Under the pieces are notes generated by a model that made no database searches, had not been told where the DNA came from, and saw only the letters and a list, made by a program, of their open reading frames with translations. Of a DNA stretch of 49,970 nt, positions 22,149 to 29,748 are shown in pieces. A program made the position numbers and the translations under genes. The DNA lies in the NCBI GenBank assembly GCA_041488155.1, contig JBGPOS010000023.1, forward strand, positions 1-49,970, in the 5' to 3' direction. Each line of letters opens with the position of its first letter. The stretch's first letter is position 1. The DNA comes from JBGPOS01 sp041488155 (GTDB lineage Bacteria; Chloroflexota; Dehalococcoidia; Tepidiformales; Tepidiformaceae).

Positions 22149-23255
22149 TCAGGCCGGTTGGGCTGCGGCGGTGGCAGCGTCGATGAAGGCCTGGAACTCG
22201 GGCGGGAGGTTGGACGAAGCGAGCGCGATCGTGAACTGGTACATCGGCAGAGCGGCTTCGTCGCGCCGCTTCTGGTACGCGGCCATCGCTTCTTCCATCG
22301 GGCGCGCGCCACTCAGCCACTCGTGTAACCCTTCGCTGATGAACTCGGCGTCGCGGAAGGCGTCACTGATACCAAGTCCTGTGGTCGGGTCCTTGTGGTA
22401 ACCGGCGTCGCCCACCAGGGCCCAACCGGGGCCCCAGGGCTTGCGGAAGAGGTTCTGGGTTTCGGCGGTGCCGATCCACTTCTCCTCCCGTTTGCCGGCC
22501 CGGACACGCGCGGCGAGGCCTGCGTCGATGGCCTCCAGGTAGCGGTAGAAGTTGCCTTCAATGTCGCTTCGATACTCGGCGAAATCTTCGATGGCGCGGC
22601 CGACAGCGAGGCAGACCAGGCCATCGTTCGTCGGAAAGGCCAGCGCGCCCGCTCCGTCTCGAGTGAAAATCTCGGCGCCGTCCATCTCGATGCCGCTGAA
22701 GTAGCTGTAGTAGCCGCAGGTGTAAGCCCGATCCTCGTTGTACGTCTCGGCGTGCACTGCACGGGCGACCAGCGAATGCAGGCCGTCGGCGCCGATCACG
22801 ACCTTCGCCCGCTCCTCGGACTCGGCTCCATCGCCCGAACGGCCGCGGACACCGGCGACCCGGTCGCCTTCGAAGACCAAGTCCCGCACCGAGAACCCTT
22901 CCCGCAGTTCGGCACCAGCAACAACGGCGGCATCCACCAGGATCTTGTCGAGCACCGTGCGCCGGGGGCAGTAGGCGGTCGTCGGCATGCCAGGCATGGC
23001 AGGCGGATTGAGGGCAACGCCGTTGACGTGCATCGTCGTCTTCTCGATGGGCGGGCAGTTGGTCGCGGCGACAGCATCGAGGAGGCCCCACGCCCGCAGC
23101 CGGACAACGCCCTCCGGCTGAATGTAGTGGGTCGACATGATGTCGCTTGGAAAGCGCGACCTGTCGACCAGCAGGACCTTGTGCCCCTGGCGGGCGAGCA
23201 GCATGGCAGTGGGAGATCCGGCGACTCGCGCGCCGACGATGATTGCGTCGTACAT
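22149..23255 (-). CDS. FAD-dependent oxidoreductase (geranylgeranyl reductase/aromatic hydroxylase-like)
   Basis: 368 residues. The FAD Rossmann motif DAIIVGARVAGSPTAMLLARQG (read in parts, ~residues 3-24; GxRxxGS variant of GxGxxG) is followed by the DG motif VIGADGLHSLVARAV (~150-165) and the GD motif WALVGDAGYHKDPTTGLGISDAF (in parts, ~280-302). This pattern is common to group A flavin monooxygenases and geranylgeranyl-reductase-type enzymes. The substrate is unknown. A good ribosome-binding site (AGGAGCAAAC) precedes the ATG. It shares an apparent operon with the ABC exporter genes downstream, so it may make or modify the exported compound. Confidence 0.9.
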   Translation of the reverse strand: MYDAIIVGARVAGSPTAMLLARQGHKVLLVDRSRFPSDIMSTHYIQPEGVVRLRAWGLLDAVAATNCPPIEKTTMHVNGVALNPPAMPGMPTTAYCPRRTVLDKILVDAAVVAGAELREGFSVRDLVFEGDRVAGVRGRSGDGAESEERAKVVIGADGLHSLVARAVHAETYNEDRAYTCGYYSYFSGIEMDGAEIFTRDGAGALAFPTNDGLVCLAVGRAIEDFAEYRSDIEGNFYRYLEAIDAGLAARVRAGKREEKWIGTAETQNLFRKPWGPGWALVGDAGYHKDPTTGLGISDAFRDAEFISEGLHEWLSGARPMEEAMAAYQKRRDEAALPMYQFTIALASSNLPPEFQAFIDAATAAAQPA

Positions 23256-23339
23256 GAAGGTTTGCTCCTGGTTCCCGATTGGGGCTTGATCACCCGGGCG
23301 ACTGCGAGGAGTGCGGGCAATCTCTGGATGTCAGGCCGT

Positions 23340-23367
23340 AGTTTAACGTCTGACTGAATAAAATCAA
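23340..23367 (-). promoter_or_regulatory. Promoter for the FAD oxidoreductase-ABC exporter operon
   Basis: On the minus strand TTGATT (23367-23362) and TAAACT (23345-23340) are separated by 16 nt, in an AT-rich patch that stands out from the GC-rich surroundings. This gives a leader of about 80 nt to the ATG at 23255. Confidence 0.55.
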
Positions 23368-23397
23368 GTACCAACTGAAGTTTAGCCGAAACGTAGC

Positions 23398-23853
23398 TTA
23401 CTTCTTCCGGTTGTCGACCAGGTTCCGGGTCAGCTCCGCTTCGCCCGCGTGCTCGGCGGCATGACGAGCCGCCTGGAGGAGGACGGCCCAGCCGGGCACC
23501 TCGCCCAGGCGGGGATGGACGCGCAGCCCCTTGAGGTCAGACGCGGGCAGTGGGTCGAGGGCCTCCCACATCCGGCGCTGCAACGACGCCCACCGCGCCC
23601 TGAGAGGCTCCGCGGAGACGCCCGCGGCGGCGAACTCTTCGTCACGGCGCCAGTCGTAGGGCAGGCCCGCGAAAGTCCCCAGCACGTTGCGCTCGGCGTT
23701 GGCCAGGGCGTGCGTGGCGATCGCGTAGAGGCTATTGGAGCCGGGCAGCGGCCGCCAGTTCAGGGCCTCGCCTTCGACTCCTTCGAGGCAGGCGACAATC
23801 CGCTCGACCGAGCTCACCACCGCTCCGAGGTAGGTTTCGATAGCAGCGTCCAC
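23398..23853 (-). CDS. DinB-like four-helix-bundle protein
   Basis: 151 residues from GTG. The DinB/YfiT fold is a four-helix bundle with a metal site of three His; candidates here are in AIATHALANAERNV (~48) and the pair in LLQAARHAAEHAGEAELTRN (~131 and ~135). Family members act as metal-dependent enzymes such as thiol transferases (mycothiol- or bacillithiol-dependent); the role here is unknown. A second DinB-like gene lies at 26403. The capsid gene lies upstream on the same strand across a 180-bp repeat region. Confidence 0.83.
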   Translation of the reverse strand: MDAAIETYLGAVVSSVERIVACLEGVEGEALNWRPLPGSNSLYAIATHALANAERNVLGTFAGLPYDWRRDEEFAAAGVSAEPLRARWASLQRRMWEALDPLPASDLKGLRVHPRLGEVPGWAVLLQAARHAAEHAGEAELTRNLVDNRKK

Positions 23854-23871
23854 GTCGATCAGACTGGCAGC

Positions 23872-24031
23872 TAATGGCTAACAGCCAACGGCCAACGGCG
23901 CTCTGCGGCCCTCACCCCCAACCCCTCTCCCTGGGCAGGGAGAGGGGAGCCGCCAGCCACAAACCCCTTCTCCCGCGCACGGGAGAAGGGGCAGGGGATG
24001 AGGGGAGCCAACGGCTAACGGCTAATAGCCA
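23872..24031. repeat. Intergenic repeat region with two long perfect hairpins
   Basis: This block begins and ends with GGCTAAC/GCCAACGG-type short repeats. It contains two perfect hairpins: 23922-23932 with 23937-23947 (11 bp, 4-nt loop) and 23964-23975 with 23980-23991 (12 bp, 4-nt loop), followed by GGGGATGAGGGGAGCC. The second hairpin recurs nearly identically at 27616-27643 and, with one mismatch, at 25833-25860. It separates the capsid and DinB genes. It may act as terminator or be a small mobile repeat. Confidence 0.85.
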
Positions 24032-24919
24032 TCACGGCCGGACGCCCGTCAGCTTCGACAGCTTGAGCGTGTTGAACACCGCAAGCCCCGCGTACCACTT
24101 CACCCGGACGCGCGAGGCGTCCTTCGTTTCCAGGCTGCCGACCCGTTCGACCGTCAGCCCGCCCGGGGCGGTGAGCCCGCTGGCTGCGCCCTCCCCGAAC
24201 TGCATCGCGTAGATCGTGCTGCAGTCGGTGTTCGTGCCCACGGTCTTCGCGTCGCTGATGAAGTCGTTGATGCCGATGGGGATGCCGTCGTAGAACTGCA
24301 GCATCCCGCCGAACTGGTCGCGGTCGGCCTCCAGGAAGGTCCCGAGGGTCCGGGCGAGCACGTTCAGCGTCCGGCGCGTGCGGCGGCTCATCAGGAGCAG
24401 TTCGGGTTTGCCGCCGCGTACCTTGTCGATGAGTTCGTCGAGCTTGTCGAGCGAGAGGGTGGCGCCGTTCGTCCCCATCGCTACCGTCTGGCCCGCCACC
24501 GTCAGCCGGTCGATGCCGTCGAAACTCTTGGCGTTCGTGCTTTCGTTGCCGTTCACGAAGGTGTCGTCGAACAGTACCTGCACCGCTCGCGCCTTGAGCT
24601 GGACGACCGCAGCCTCGAGGTCCTGGATGTTCGAGCGGGTGGTCTTCAGGAAGTTGTCGACGTCCGCGTCGCCGCCGAGGATCTTCAGGTTAGCTGTGAT
24701 CTGGGCGAAGGTCGGCGTGTCTTCGACCCAGGTATCACCGACATCGAAGAAGGCCGCGTTCGGGCCCGCGTTCTGGCGGTTGTAGGTCAGTCCATTGCCC
24801 ACGATTTCGATGAACGGCAGGCGCTGGAGGATGGGGCTCTCGGTGGCGATCGTCTGGATGACGCCGGCCACCAGGGTGTCGTTGCTGAGCTTGCTTGCTT
24901 CGACGAGCGTTAGGGCCAC
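24032..24919 (-). CDS. Phage major capsid protein (HK97-fold type)
   Basis: 295 residues from GTG, with GGAGG 9 nt upstream. It matches the short HK97-type capsid proteins seen in tailed phages: N-terminus TLVEASKLSNDTLVAGVIQT, then SPILQRLPFIEIVGNGLTYNRQ (in parts), the conserved LKILGGDADVDNFLKTTRSN (~residues 77-96), FDDTFVNGNESTNAKSFDG, and MSRRTRRTLNVLAR. The end VRVKWYAGLAVFNTLKLSKL is the usual C-terminal axial-domain strand. Such proteins form the icosahedral shell. No protease, scaffold or connector gene is next to it; its neighbours are a DinB gene and a methyltransferase gene. The frame is intact and codon use is like its neighbours. Confidence 0.9.
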   Translation of the reverse strand: MALTLVEASKLSNDTLVAGVIQTIATESPILQRLPFIEIVGNGLTYNRQNAGPNAAFFDVGDTWVEDTPTFAQITANLKILGGDADVDNFLKTTRSNIQDLEAAVVQLKARAVQVLFDDTFVNGNESTNAKSFDGIDRLTVAGQTVAMGTNGATLSLDKLDELIDKVRGGKPELLLMSRRTRRTLNVLARTLGTFLEADRDQFGGMLQFYDGIPIGINDFISDAKTVGTNTDCSTIYAMQFGEGAASGLTAPGGLTVERVGSLETKDASRVRVKWYAGLAVFNTLKLSKLTGVRP

Positions 24920-25051
24920 GTCAGCGAACCTCCTGTTGTGTATTCCAGGAGAACTCTTGGCCAGGGCAGCCTCACCTCCAATGCTGCGATGACACCGAGC
25001 GTTGCCTGCGGCTCCCGCGGGGTGGTAGCGTCCTGCTCCGGGAGGGAGCCT

Positions 25052-25870
25052 GTGAAACCGCCGAGACGGAGCGCCTTCGATGTGATCCCCGAGATCTACG
25101 ACCGTGCTCGCCCGGAGTACCCGCCTCAGCTCTTCGACGACCTCCTCGCCTACCTCGGCTCGTCTGGCGCTCCCGACGTGCTCGAGATCGGCCCCGGTAC
25201 CGGACAGGCGACTCGGTCGTTGTTGGCGCGCGGTGCGCGCGTGACCGCAGTCGAGCTCGGGCCCAACCTGGCTTCGTTCCTGGCCGCCAAGTTCGAAGCC
25301 GAGGACCGTCTCCAGGTCGTCTGGGACGCCTTCGAAGACGCCCAGCTTGAGTCGAACCGGTACGACCTCGTGCTGGCGGCAACCTCATTTCACTGGATCG
25401 ACCCGGCCGTCCGCCTCTCGAAGAGCCACGGCATCCTGCGTCCCGGCGGTGTCCTTGCCGTGATTGAAACGAACCAGGTCCGCTCGGCCGCCGACCGGGG
25501 CTTCTTCGATCGCTGCTTTCCGATCTATCGGCGCCACCGGCCCGGCGAGCGCCGGACGAAGTCCCCCGGTGAAGACCTCATCCCACCGGCGTTCGCCGAG
25601 CTCCAGGGGAGCCATCTGTTCGACGACGCGCACTTCTGGCGCTACCGCTGGGACCAGACCTACACCACCGCTGCCTATGCCGACCTCGTCCTTTCGTACT
25701 CGAACACGCAGGACATGGAACCGGGCCCACGCGCGGCGCTGGTCGCCGACCTCTGCGCGCTAGTCGATGCGGAATTCAACGGATACGTCGTGCGGCCGCT
25801 GGTTATCACCCTCGCCGCCTGCCGGCGCAAAACCCCGTCTCCCGCGCACGGGAGTAGGGGCGGGGGATGA
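25052..25870 (+). CDS. Class I SAM-dependent methyltransferase
   Basis: 272 residues from GTG at 25052, with GGGAGG upstream; an earlier in-frame start is rejected because that part is not protein-like and lacks a ribosome-binding site. SAM motif I is VLEIGPGTGQATRSLL (~residues 45-60), then VTAVELGPNLASFL, DLVLAATSFHWIDP (motif II) and GILRPGGVLAVIE (motif III). It is related to the enzyme encoded at 5637. The substrate is unknown. The last ~13 codons lie inside a dispersed hairpin repeat (25833-25860), which supplies the KTPSPAHGSRGGG tail and the stop codon. Confidence 0.88.
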   Translation: MKPPRRSAFDVIPEIYDRARPEYPPQLFDDLLAYLGSSGAPDVLEIGPGTGQATRSLLARGARVTAVELGPNLASFLAAKFEAEDRLQVVWDAFEDAQLESNRYDLVLAATSFHWIDPAVRLSKSHGILRPGGVLAVIETNQVRSAADRGFFDRCFPIYRRHRPGERRTKSPGEDLIPPAFAELQGSHLFDDAHFWRYRWDQTYTTAAYADLVLSYSNTQDMEPGPRAALVADLCALVDAEFNGYVVRPLVITLAACRRKTPSPAHGSRGGG

Positions 25871-25885
25871 GGGGGAGCTAACAGC
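25830..25885. repeat. Dispersed hairpin repeat overlapping a gene 3' end
   Basis: Arms 25833-25844 and 25849-25860 form a 12-bp hairpin with one mismatch and a 4-nt loop, then GGGGGATGAGGGGG and AGCTAACAGCC. It is the same family as 23964-23991 and 27616-27643, here partly inside the methyltransferase reading frame. Confidence 0.8.
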
Positions 25886-26007
25886 CACGATCGTCACATC
25901 GTGTCGTTCGCTTCTACGCCGGCGCTGATCGATCTGCTCGCGCGTGAGAAATCTCGAACCAGCCCGGGCTTGCATCGACAGACGTTGACAACCGAGTATG
26001 GTGACCA

Positions 26008-26021
26008 TTGCCATATGGCAA
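26008..26021. promoter_or_regulatory. Perfect 14-bp palindrome in a promoter region
   Basis: TTGCCATATGGCAA is a perfect palindrome 20 nt before the ATG of the small zinc-binding-type protein at 26042. TTGACA lies at 25985-25990, so the palindrome falls where the -10 box would be and probably is an operator. Confidence 0.5.
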
Positions 26022-26041
26022 GTCTCAGGAGGAGGGAAGTC

Positions 26042-26281
26042 ATGAGCTTCCTCAAGAAGCTGCTGCGTCGCCAGGAACCACTGGCTCCGCCGGAGCGGCC
26101 TCAGGGCCTCTGTTTGCACGTGACCCTCGTCCCACGTTGGGACACGCCGGAAGACATGGGGAACGAGGCCCGCACCAGCCGCTTCGTGTGTTCCGCCTGC
26201 TCGACGTCGTTCAACCCGGAGGAAGCGCGCGGCCTCCGCGCGTCCGAGGCTGAGCGGTTGCGAAACGTCGTGGGCAGCTAA
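26042..26281 (+). CDS. Small protein with CxxC and Cys/His pairs, possible zinc-binding (79 aa)
   Basis: ATG at 26042 is preceded by a strong AGGAGGAGGG ribosome-binding site. The basic N-terminus MSFLKKLLRRQ is followed by a middle part with GLCLHVTLVPRW and FVCSACSTSFNPEEARGL; the Cys-x-His and Cys-x2-Cys pairs could form a single zinc site. No family is recognised. An upstream palindrome suggests regulation. The N-terminal helix resembles a short basic peptide frame at 27436 on the other strand. Confidence 0.7.
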   Translation: MSFLKKLLRRQEPLAPPERPQGLCLHVTLVPRWDTPEDMGNEARTSRFVCSACSTSFNPEEARGLRASEAERLRNVVGS

Positions 26282-26402
26282 CGGTTGGCTTCCACCCCGA
26301 TGATTCGCCGGCTCGACCCACGGGCTCGCGTTTTCACCTTCCCTGGGCGGGCTGGCCCGGGTCGCGCCGACACGAAGAACCCGTGGTGCCATGGTGAAGA
26401 AG

Positions 26403-26909
26403 CTACAGGCGGTCGATGTTGGGGATCACGCGCTCGTACGCCTCCGGACTCAACCCGAGGAGCTGCTTGAGCATCCACAACCCCTGCAAGTGTTCCGCCG
26501 TGTGCTGGATAAAACGCTCGGCCCACCACTCAACTGTCACCTCACCCCACACCGTGGGATGCGTGAAGACTTGTTCCCACTGGTCGTCGTCGAGAGCCTC
26601 GAAAACTGCCAACGCACGCGTTCGAGCGGCTATGAAACCAGCGAGCATCTCGTCCACCGATTCGGCTTCCGGTGGCGGAGCGTGCTCCACCTGGCTGGGC
26701 ACATACGCGCCCTGAGTGAGGACGCCCTCGAGCCGTTCCAGGTAGCGGCCTTCGATCTGGCGGAGATGGTGAACATGCCGTCGCACGGGCCATTCTCCGG
26801 GACGCAGCATGCGATCTACCGACTCAGCCGGGAACGCCTGCACCACTCCAACGACCTCGGCGAGGCCCGCCCTGAGGGTCCGCGTGAGGCTCTCCTGATG
26901 GCCGTTCAT
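26403..26909 (-). CDS. DinB-superfamily protein
   Basis: 168 residues from ATG at 26909; a longer frame upstream is not supported. The DinB_2-type pattern is clear: a first helix LTRTLRAGLAEVVGVVQAF, the sequence RPGEWPVRRHVHHLRQIEGRYLERL with metal-ligand His, and ERFIQHTAEHLQGLWMLKQLLG with the final His pair, typical of the DinB/YfiT four-helix metal site. It is probably a metal-dependent enzyme of unknown substrate. It is not closely similar to the DinB at 23398 apart from the fold pattern. Confidence 0.85.
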   Translation of the reverse strand: MNGHQESLTRTLRAGLAEVVGVVQAFPAESVDRMLRPGEWPVRRHVHHLRQIEGRYLERLEGVLTQGAYVPSQVEHAPPPEAESVDEMLAGFIAARTRALAVFEALDDDQWEQVFTHPTVWGEVTVEWWAERFIQHTAEHLQGLWMLKQLLGLSPEAYERVIPNIDRL

Positions 26910-27162
26910 GCTCAACCTCGGGGCTCCTGCGTTGGTCTCAGATGGTACATGCCGGCAACGCGCGGACACAGTCTTCCGGAACAAGGTACTGGTGCCCACG
27001 ATGACCTGATCGCGATACGCGGCATTGGTCGCGAGCCGCCCGATGGTCGCCCTCCGCTATCTCGGTCCGGCCGCGACGTCATCTTGGGCATGCGCGTCGG
27101 CTTCCTTCGCGGCCCCCTCAGGGTCTCTGCCAGGGTGCGCTCGTGGAGAGGTCCGCCAGTGT
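26910..27162. other. Gap with no recognisable gene
   Basis: The ~250 bp between the DinB gene and the zinc-ribbon gene have no plausible coding frame, RNA gene or clear terminator. Confidence 0.4.
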
Positions 27163-27369
27163 CTAGGTTAGAGGTACTACTGCTGCTTGCCATAGGAGCA
27201 GCTCCTGCTCCGTCACGGGAGGCCCAGAACGCGGACCTGCGTCACGCGGCGCCCACGCCGCATCCCAGACCTCGCGGGCCGGCTCCGACAGGACATGCCC
27301 GCACGGGAGGCAAGCGACGGAGTCATGGTTACGAAAAATCGAGTGAGATCCGCAGCGCGGACAGATCAT
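27163..27369 (-). CDS. Small zinc-ribbon protein (68 aa)
   Basis: ATG at 27369 is preceded by AAGGTGG. The N-terminus MICPRCGSHSIFRN and then VACLPCGHVL give two Cys-x2-Cys knuckles, a typical zinc ribbon; the rest is Trp- and Pro-rich. The function is unknown. An in-frame GTG 9 nt upstream is possible but would overlap the ribosome-binding site. Confidence 0.6.
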   Translation of the reverse strand: MICPRCGSHSIFRNHDSVACLPCGHVLSEPAREVWDAAWAPRDAGPRSGPPVTEQELLLWQAAVVPLT

Positions 27370-27435
27370 TGCTGCCACCTTGTTGTTTTACCTGAGCTGT
27401 CGGTGCGACTGCACCAGTGACCACGAAGGGGTCAA

Positions 27436-27543
27436 CTAGGTCTTCGGCGGTTGCTGTTCAGCCGGCTTGCCGAACAAGCGGCGAAACAGTCTTCTGAGCC
27501 AATCCATCTCGAGCACGTCCTCTATATCGAGCGAAGCGTACAC
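27436..27543 (-). CDS. Possible very small basic peptide (35 aa)
   Basis: A frame from GTG 27543 (or ATG 27507) to TAG at 27436 encodes an amphipathic basic peptide with MDWLRRLFRRLFGK and a QQPPKT tail. It resembles the N-terminus of the 79-aa protein at 26042 in style. No convincing ribosome-binding site is visible, so this is only a suggestion. Confidence 0.22.
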   Translation of the reverse strand: MYASLDIEDVLEMDWLRRLFRRLFGKPAEQQPPKT

Positions 27544-27612
27544 CCTCAGGGCGCCCCTGAACTCGGAATCCTCTTGCGGGTCAGCCCCTCATTCGCATGG
27601 GCCTGCCGGCAA

Positions 27613-27709
27613 AGACCCCTTCTCCCGCGGACGGGAGAAGGGGCAGGGGATGAGGGGAGCCCACGGCCAACAGCCAACAGCCAACAGCTGACGGCCAACG
27701 GCCAACACG
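27613..27709. repeat. Dispersed hairpin repeat with GCCAACAGCCAACGG-type repeats
   Basis: Perfect 12-bp hairpin 27616-27627 with 27632-27643 (4-nt loop), then GGGGATGAGGGGAGCC and tandem CCAACAG/CCAACGG units to about 27706. It is nearly identical in order and sequence to the right half of 23872-24031. It lies just upstream of the acyl-CoA dehydrogenase promoter. Confidence 0.85.
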
Positions 27710-27767
27710 AGCGGCGCGCGCTCCGTTCGGGTAGGCTTTGCCCCATCGCTTTTCAGGAGGCCCCGCA

Positions 27768-28949
27768 GTGGACTTTCGAGACACACCCGAAGAAAACGAG
27801 TTTCGAATCCAGGTTCGCTCCTTCATCAGCGCAGAGCTGCCATCGAACCTGCGCGGTCTCCAGTTCGAAGAACTGGACGATGAGGGCCGCAGCGACGCCA
27901 TGAAGGGCTGGCGCGGGGCAATGGCTCGCAGAGGTTGGATCGCCCCTCACTGGCCCAAGGCCTACGGGGGCGCCGGCATGAGCGTGGTCGAACAGTTCGT
28001 CTTCAACGAAGAGATGGCCGAGGCACGCGCGCCCCAGGTCGGCGGTTCCGGCGTCGCGATGATCGGCCCGGTCCTCATCCGCTACGGCACCGAGGAGCAG
28101 CAGAAGGAACACCTCCCCCGGATCACCTCGGGCGAAGTGAGCTGGTGCCAGGGCTACTCGGAGCCCGGCTCCGGCTCCGACCTCGCCTCGCTCCAGACGC
28201 GCGCGGTGCGCGATGGCGACGACTACGTCATCAACGGCCAGAAGATCTGGACATCCGGCGCCCATCGGGCCGACTGGATGTTCCTCCTCGCCCGCACCGA
28301 CCCCGACGCCCCCAAGCATCGCGGCATCTCGATGCTGCTCATGGACATGAAGAGCCCGGGCATCTCTGTGCAACCGTTGATCACCCTCAGCGGCGACCAC
28401 GTCTTCAACCAGGAGTTCTTCGATAACGTCCGGGTGCCGGCTAAGGCGCTCGTGGGCGAAGAGAACCGTGGTTGGTACGTTGGCGCCGCCTTGCTCGACT
28501 TCGAACGCAGCAACATTGGCGGCGCCATCGGCCACAAGCACTTCATCGGCGACATCGTGCGGATGGTGAAGTCCGTCCCGGCCACCAGCGGTATTGCCCA
28601 TCGCCTGCGCCGCGTCCGCATCGAGCTCGCCGAGCGCGCAGTCGAAGCGGAGATCGCCAGGCTGATCTCGTATCGTCTGATCACGATCCAGAAGCGCGGC
28701 GGGATCCCGAACTACGAAGCTTCGATGAACAAGAACTTCGGCGCCGAGCTTTCGCAGCGCGTTGCGTCCACCGGCATGCACCTCCTCGGCATGCTCGGTG
28801 GCCTCAGCCACACGTCCGAACTCGCCCCCCTCCGGGGGCGGATCAACCACGTGTACCTGAGCTCCGTGGCCAGCACGATCGCCGCCGGGACCAGCGAAGT
28901 GAACCGCAACATCATCGCAACGCGCGGGCTCGGCCTTCCCCGCAGCTGA
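27768..28949 (+). CDS. Acyl-CoA dehydrogenase family protein
   Basis: 393 residues from GTG at 27768, with AGGAGG upstream and TAGGCT (27732-27737) as likely -10 box. N-terminal helical domain (FRDTPEENEFRIQVRSFI), the FAD-binding motif WCQGYSEPGSGSDLASLQT (in parts, ~residues 128-146), the DYVINGQKIWTSGAH strand and the C-terminal helical domain ending with AAGTSEVNRNIIATRGLGLPR. It resembles FadE-type enzymes of steroid or branched-chain acyl-CoA degradation. The SDR gene follows after 24 nt and is probably co-transcribed. Confidence 0.94.
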   Translation: MDFRDTPEENEFRIQVRSFISAELPSNLRGLQFEELDDEGRSDAMKGWRGAMARRGWIAPHWPKAYGGAGMSVVEQFVFNEEMAEARAPQVGGSGVAMIGPVLIRYGTEEQQKEHLPRITSGEVSWCQGYSEPGSGSDLASLQTRAVRDGDDYVINGQKIWTSGAHRADWMFLLARTDPDAPKHRGISMLLMDMKSPGISVQPLITLSGDHVFNQEFFDNVRVPAKALVGEENRGWYVGAALLDFERSNIGGAIGHKHFIGDIVRMVKSVPATSGIAHRLRRVRIELAERAVEAEIARLISYRLITIQKRGGIPNYEASMNKNFGAELSQRVASTGMHLLGMLGGLSHTSELAPLRGRINHVYLSSVASTIAAGTSEVNRNIIATRGLGLPRS

Positions 28950-28973
28950 CCTACGCGACCCGGAGGGTTCCAG

Positions 28974-29735
28974 ATGGCTCGTCTCACCAACCGCGTGGCG
29001 CTGATCACCGGCGCCGCCTCCGGCATCGGCCGGGCCTCGGCGTTGCGCATGGCCGAAGAAGGCGCCGCCCTCATGTGCGCCGACATCGATGAGGCCGGCG
29101 CACAGGGCACGGCCGCGATCATCGCCGAGCGCGGCGGCCAGGCTGCCGCCCTCCGCCTCGACGTCGCCGACGAAGAGGCTGTGCGCGCCGCCCTCCATCA
29201 CACCGTCTCGGAACTCGGCGGCCTCGACATCATCATGAACAACGCTGGCGTCGGCGGCGCGGGCTGGGACACCACCATTTCGATCAACCTCAGCGGCGTC
29301 TACTACGGGCTCTTCCACGGCGCTGCCCTCCTCGCCGAACGCGGCGGCGGGGCGATCGTCAACACCGCCTCTGCCGCCGGGCTGGTCGGACTGGTGCGCT
29401 CACCGGCGATGGCCGACATGCCCGTCGAGCCAGGTGCCGGCGCCTACGTGGCGGCCAAGCACGGCGTCGTTGGCCTCACTCGCCAGTACGCCATCACCTA
29501 CGCGAAACGCGGCGTCCGCGTCAACGCCATCGCGCCCGGGTACGTCCAGACCCCGATGACCGCCCTCGCCACCAGCGACGAGGGCACCCGCCGCTTCCTC
29601 GAATCGCTCCACCCCATGGGCCGTCTCGGCCAGCCCGAAGAGATCGCGGCCGCCGCGGCCTTCCTGGCCAGCGACGACGCTTCGTTCATCACGGGCGTGA
29701 CCTTGCCCGTCGACGGCGGTTACACCGCAAGGTAG
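28974..29735 (+). CDS. SDR-family oxidoreductase (3-hydroxyacyl/ketoacyl dehydrogenase type)
   Basis: 253 residues. Classical SDR motifs: TGAASGIGRASALRM (TGxxxGxG, ~12-26), LRLDVADE, NNAGVGG (~89), the catalytic Ser in TASAAGLVGL, YVAAKHGVVGLTR (YxxxK, ~160) and the C-terminal GVTLPVDGGYTAR. GGAGGG lies upstream of the ATG. It follows the acyl-CoA dehydrogenase and probably catalyses the next redox step on the same CoA or steroid-like substrate; the exact substrate is unknown. It converges on the alcohol dehydrogenase genes. Confidence 0.95.
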   Translation: MARLTNRVALITGAASGIGRASALRMAEEGAALMCADIDEAGAQGTAAIIAERGGQAAALRLDVADEEAVRAALHHTVSELGGLDIIMNNAGVGGAGWDTTISINLSGVYYGLFHGAALLAERGGGAIVNTASAAGLVGLVRSPAMADMPVEPGAGAYVAAKHGVVGLTRQYAITYAKRGVRVNAIAPGYVQTPMTALATSDEGTRRFLESLHPMGRLGQPEEIAAAAAFLASDDASFITGVTLPVDGGYTAR

Positions 29736-29748
29736 CGGCCCGGCAGGC

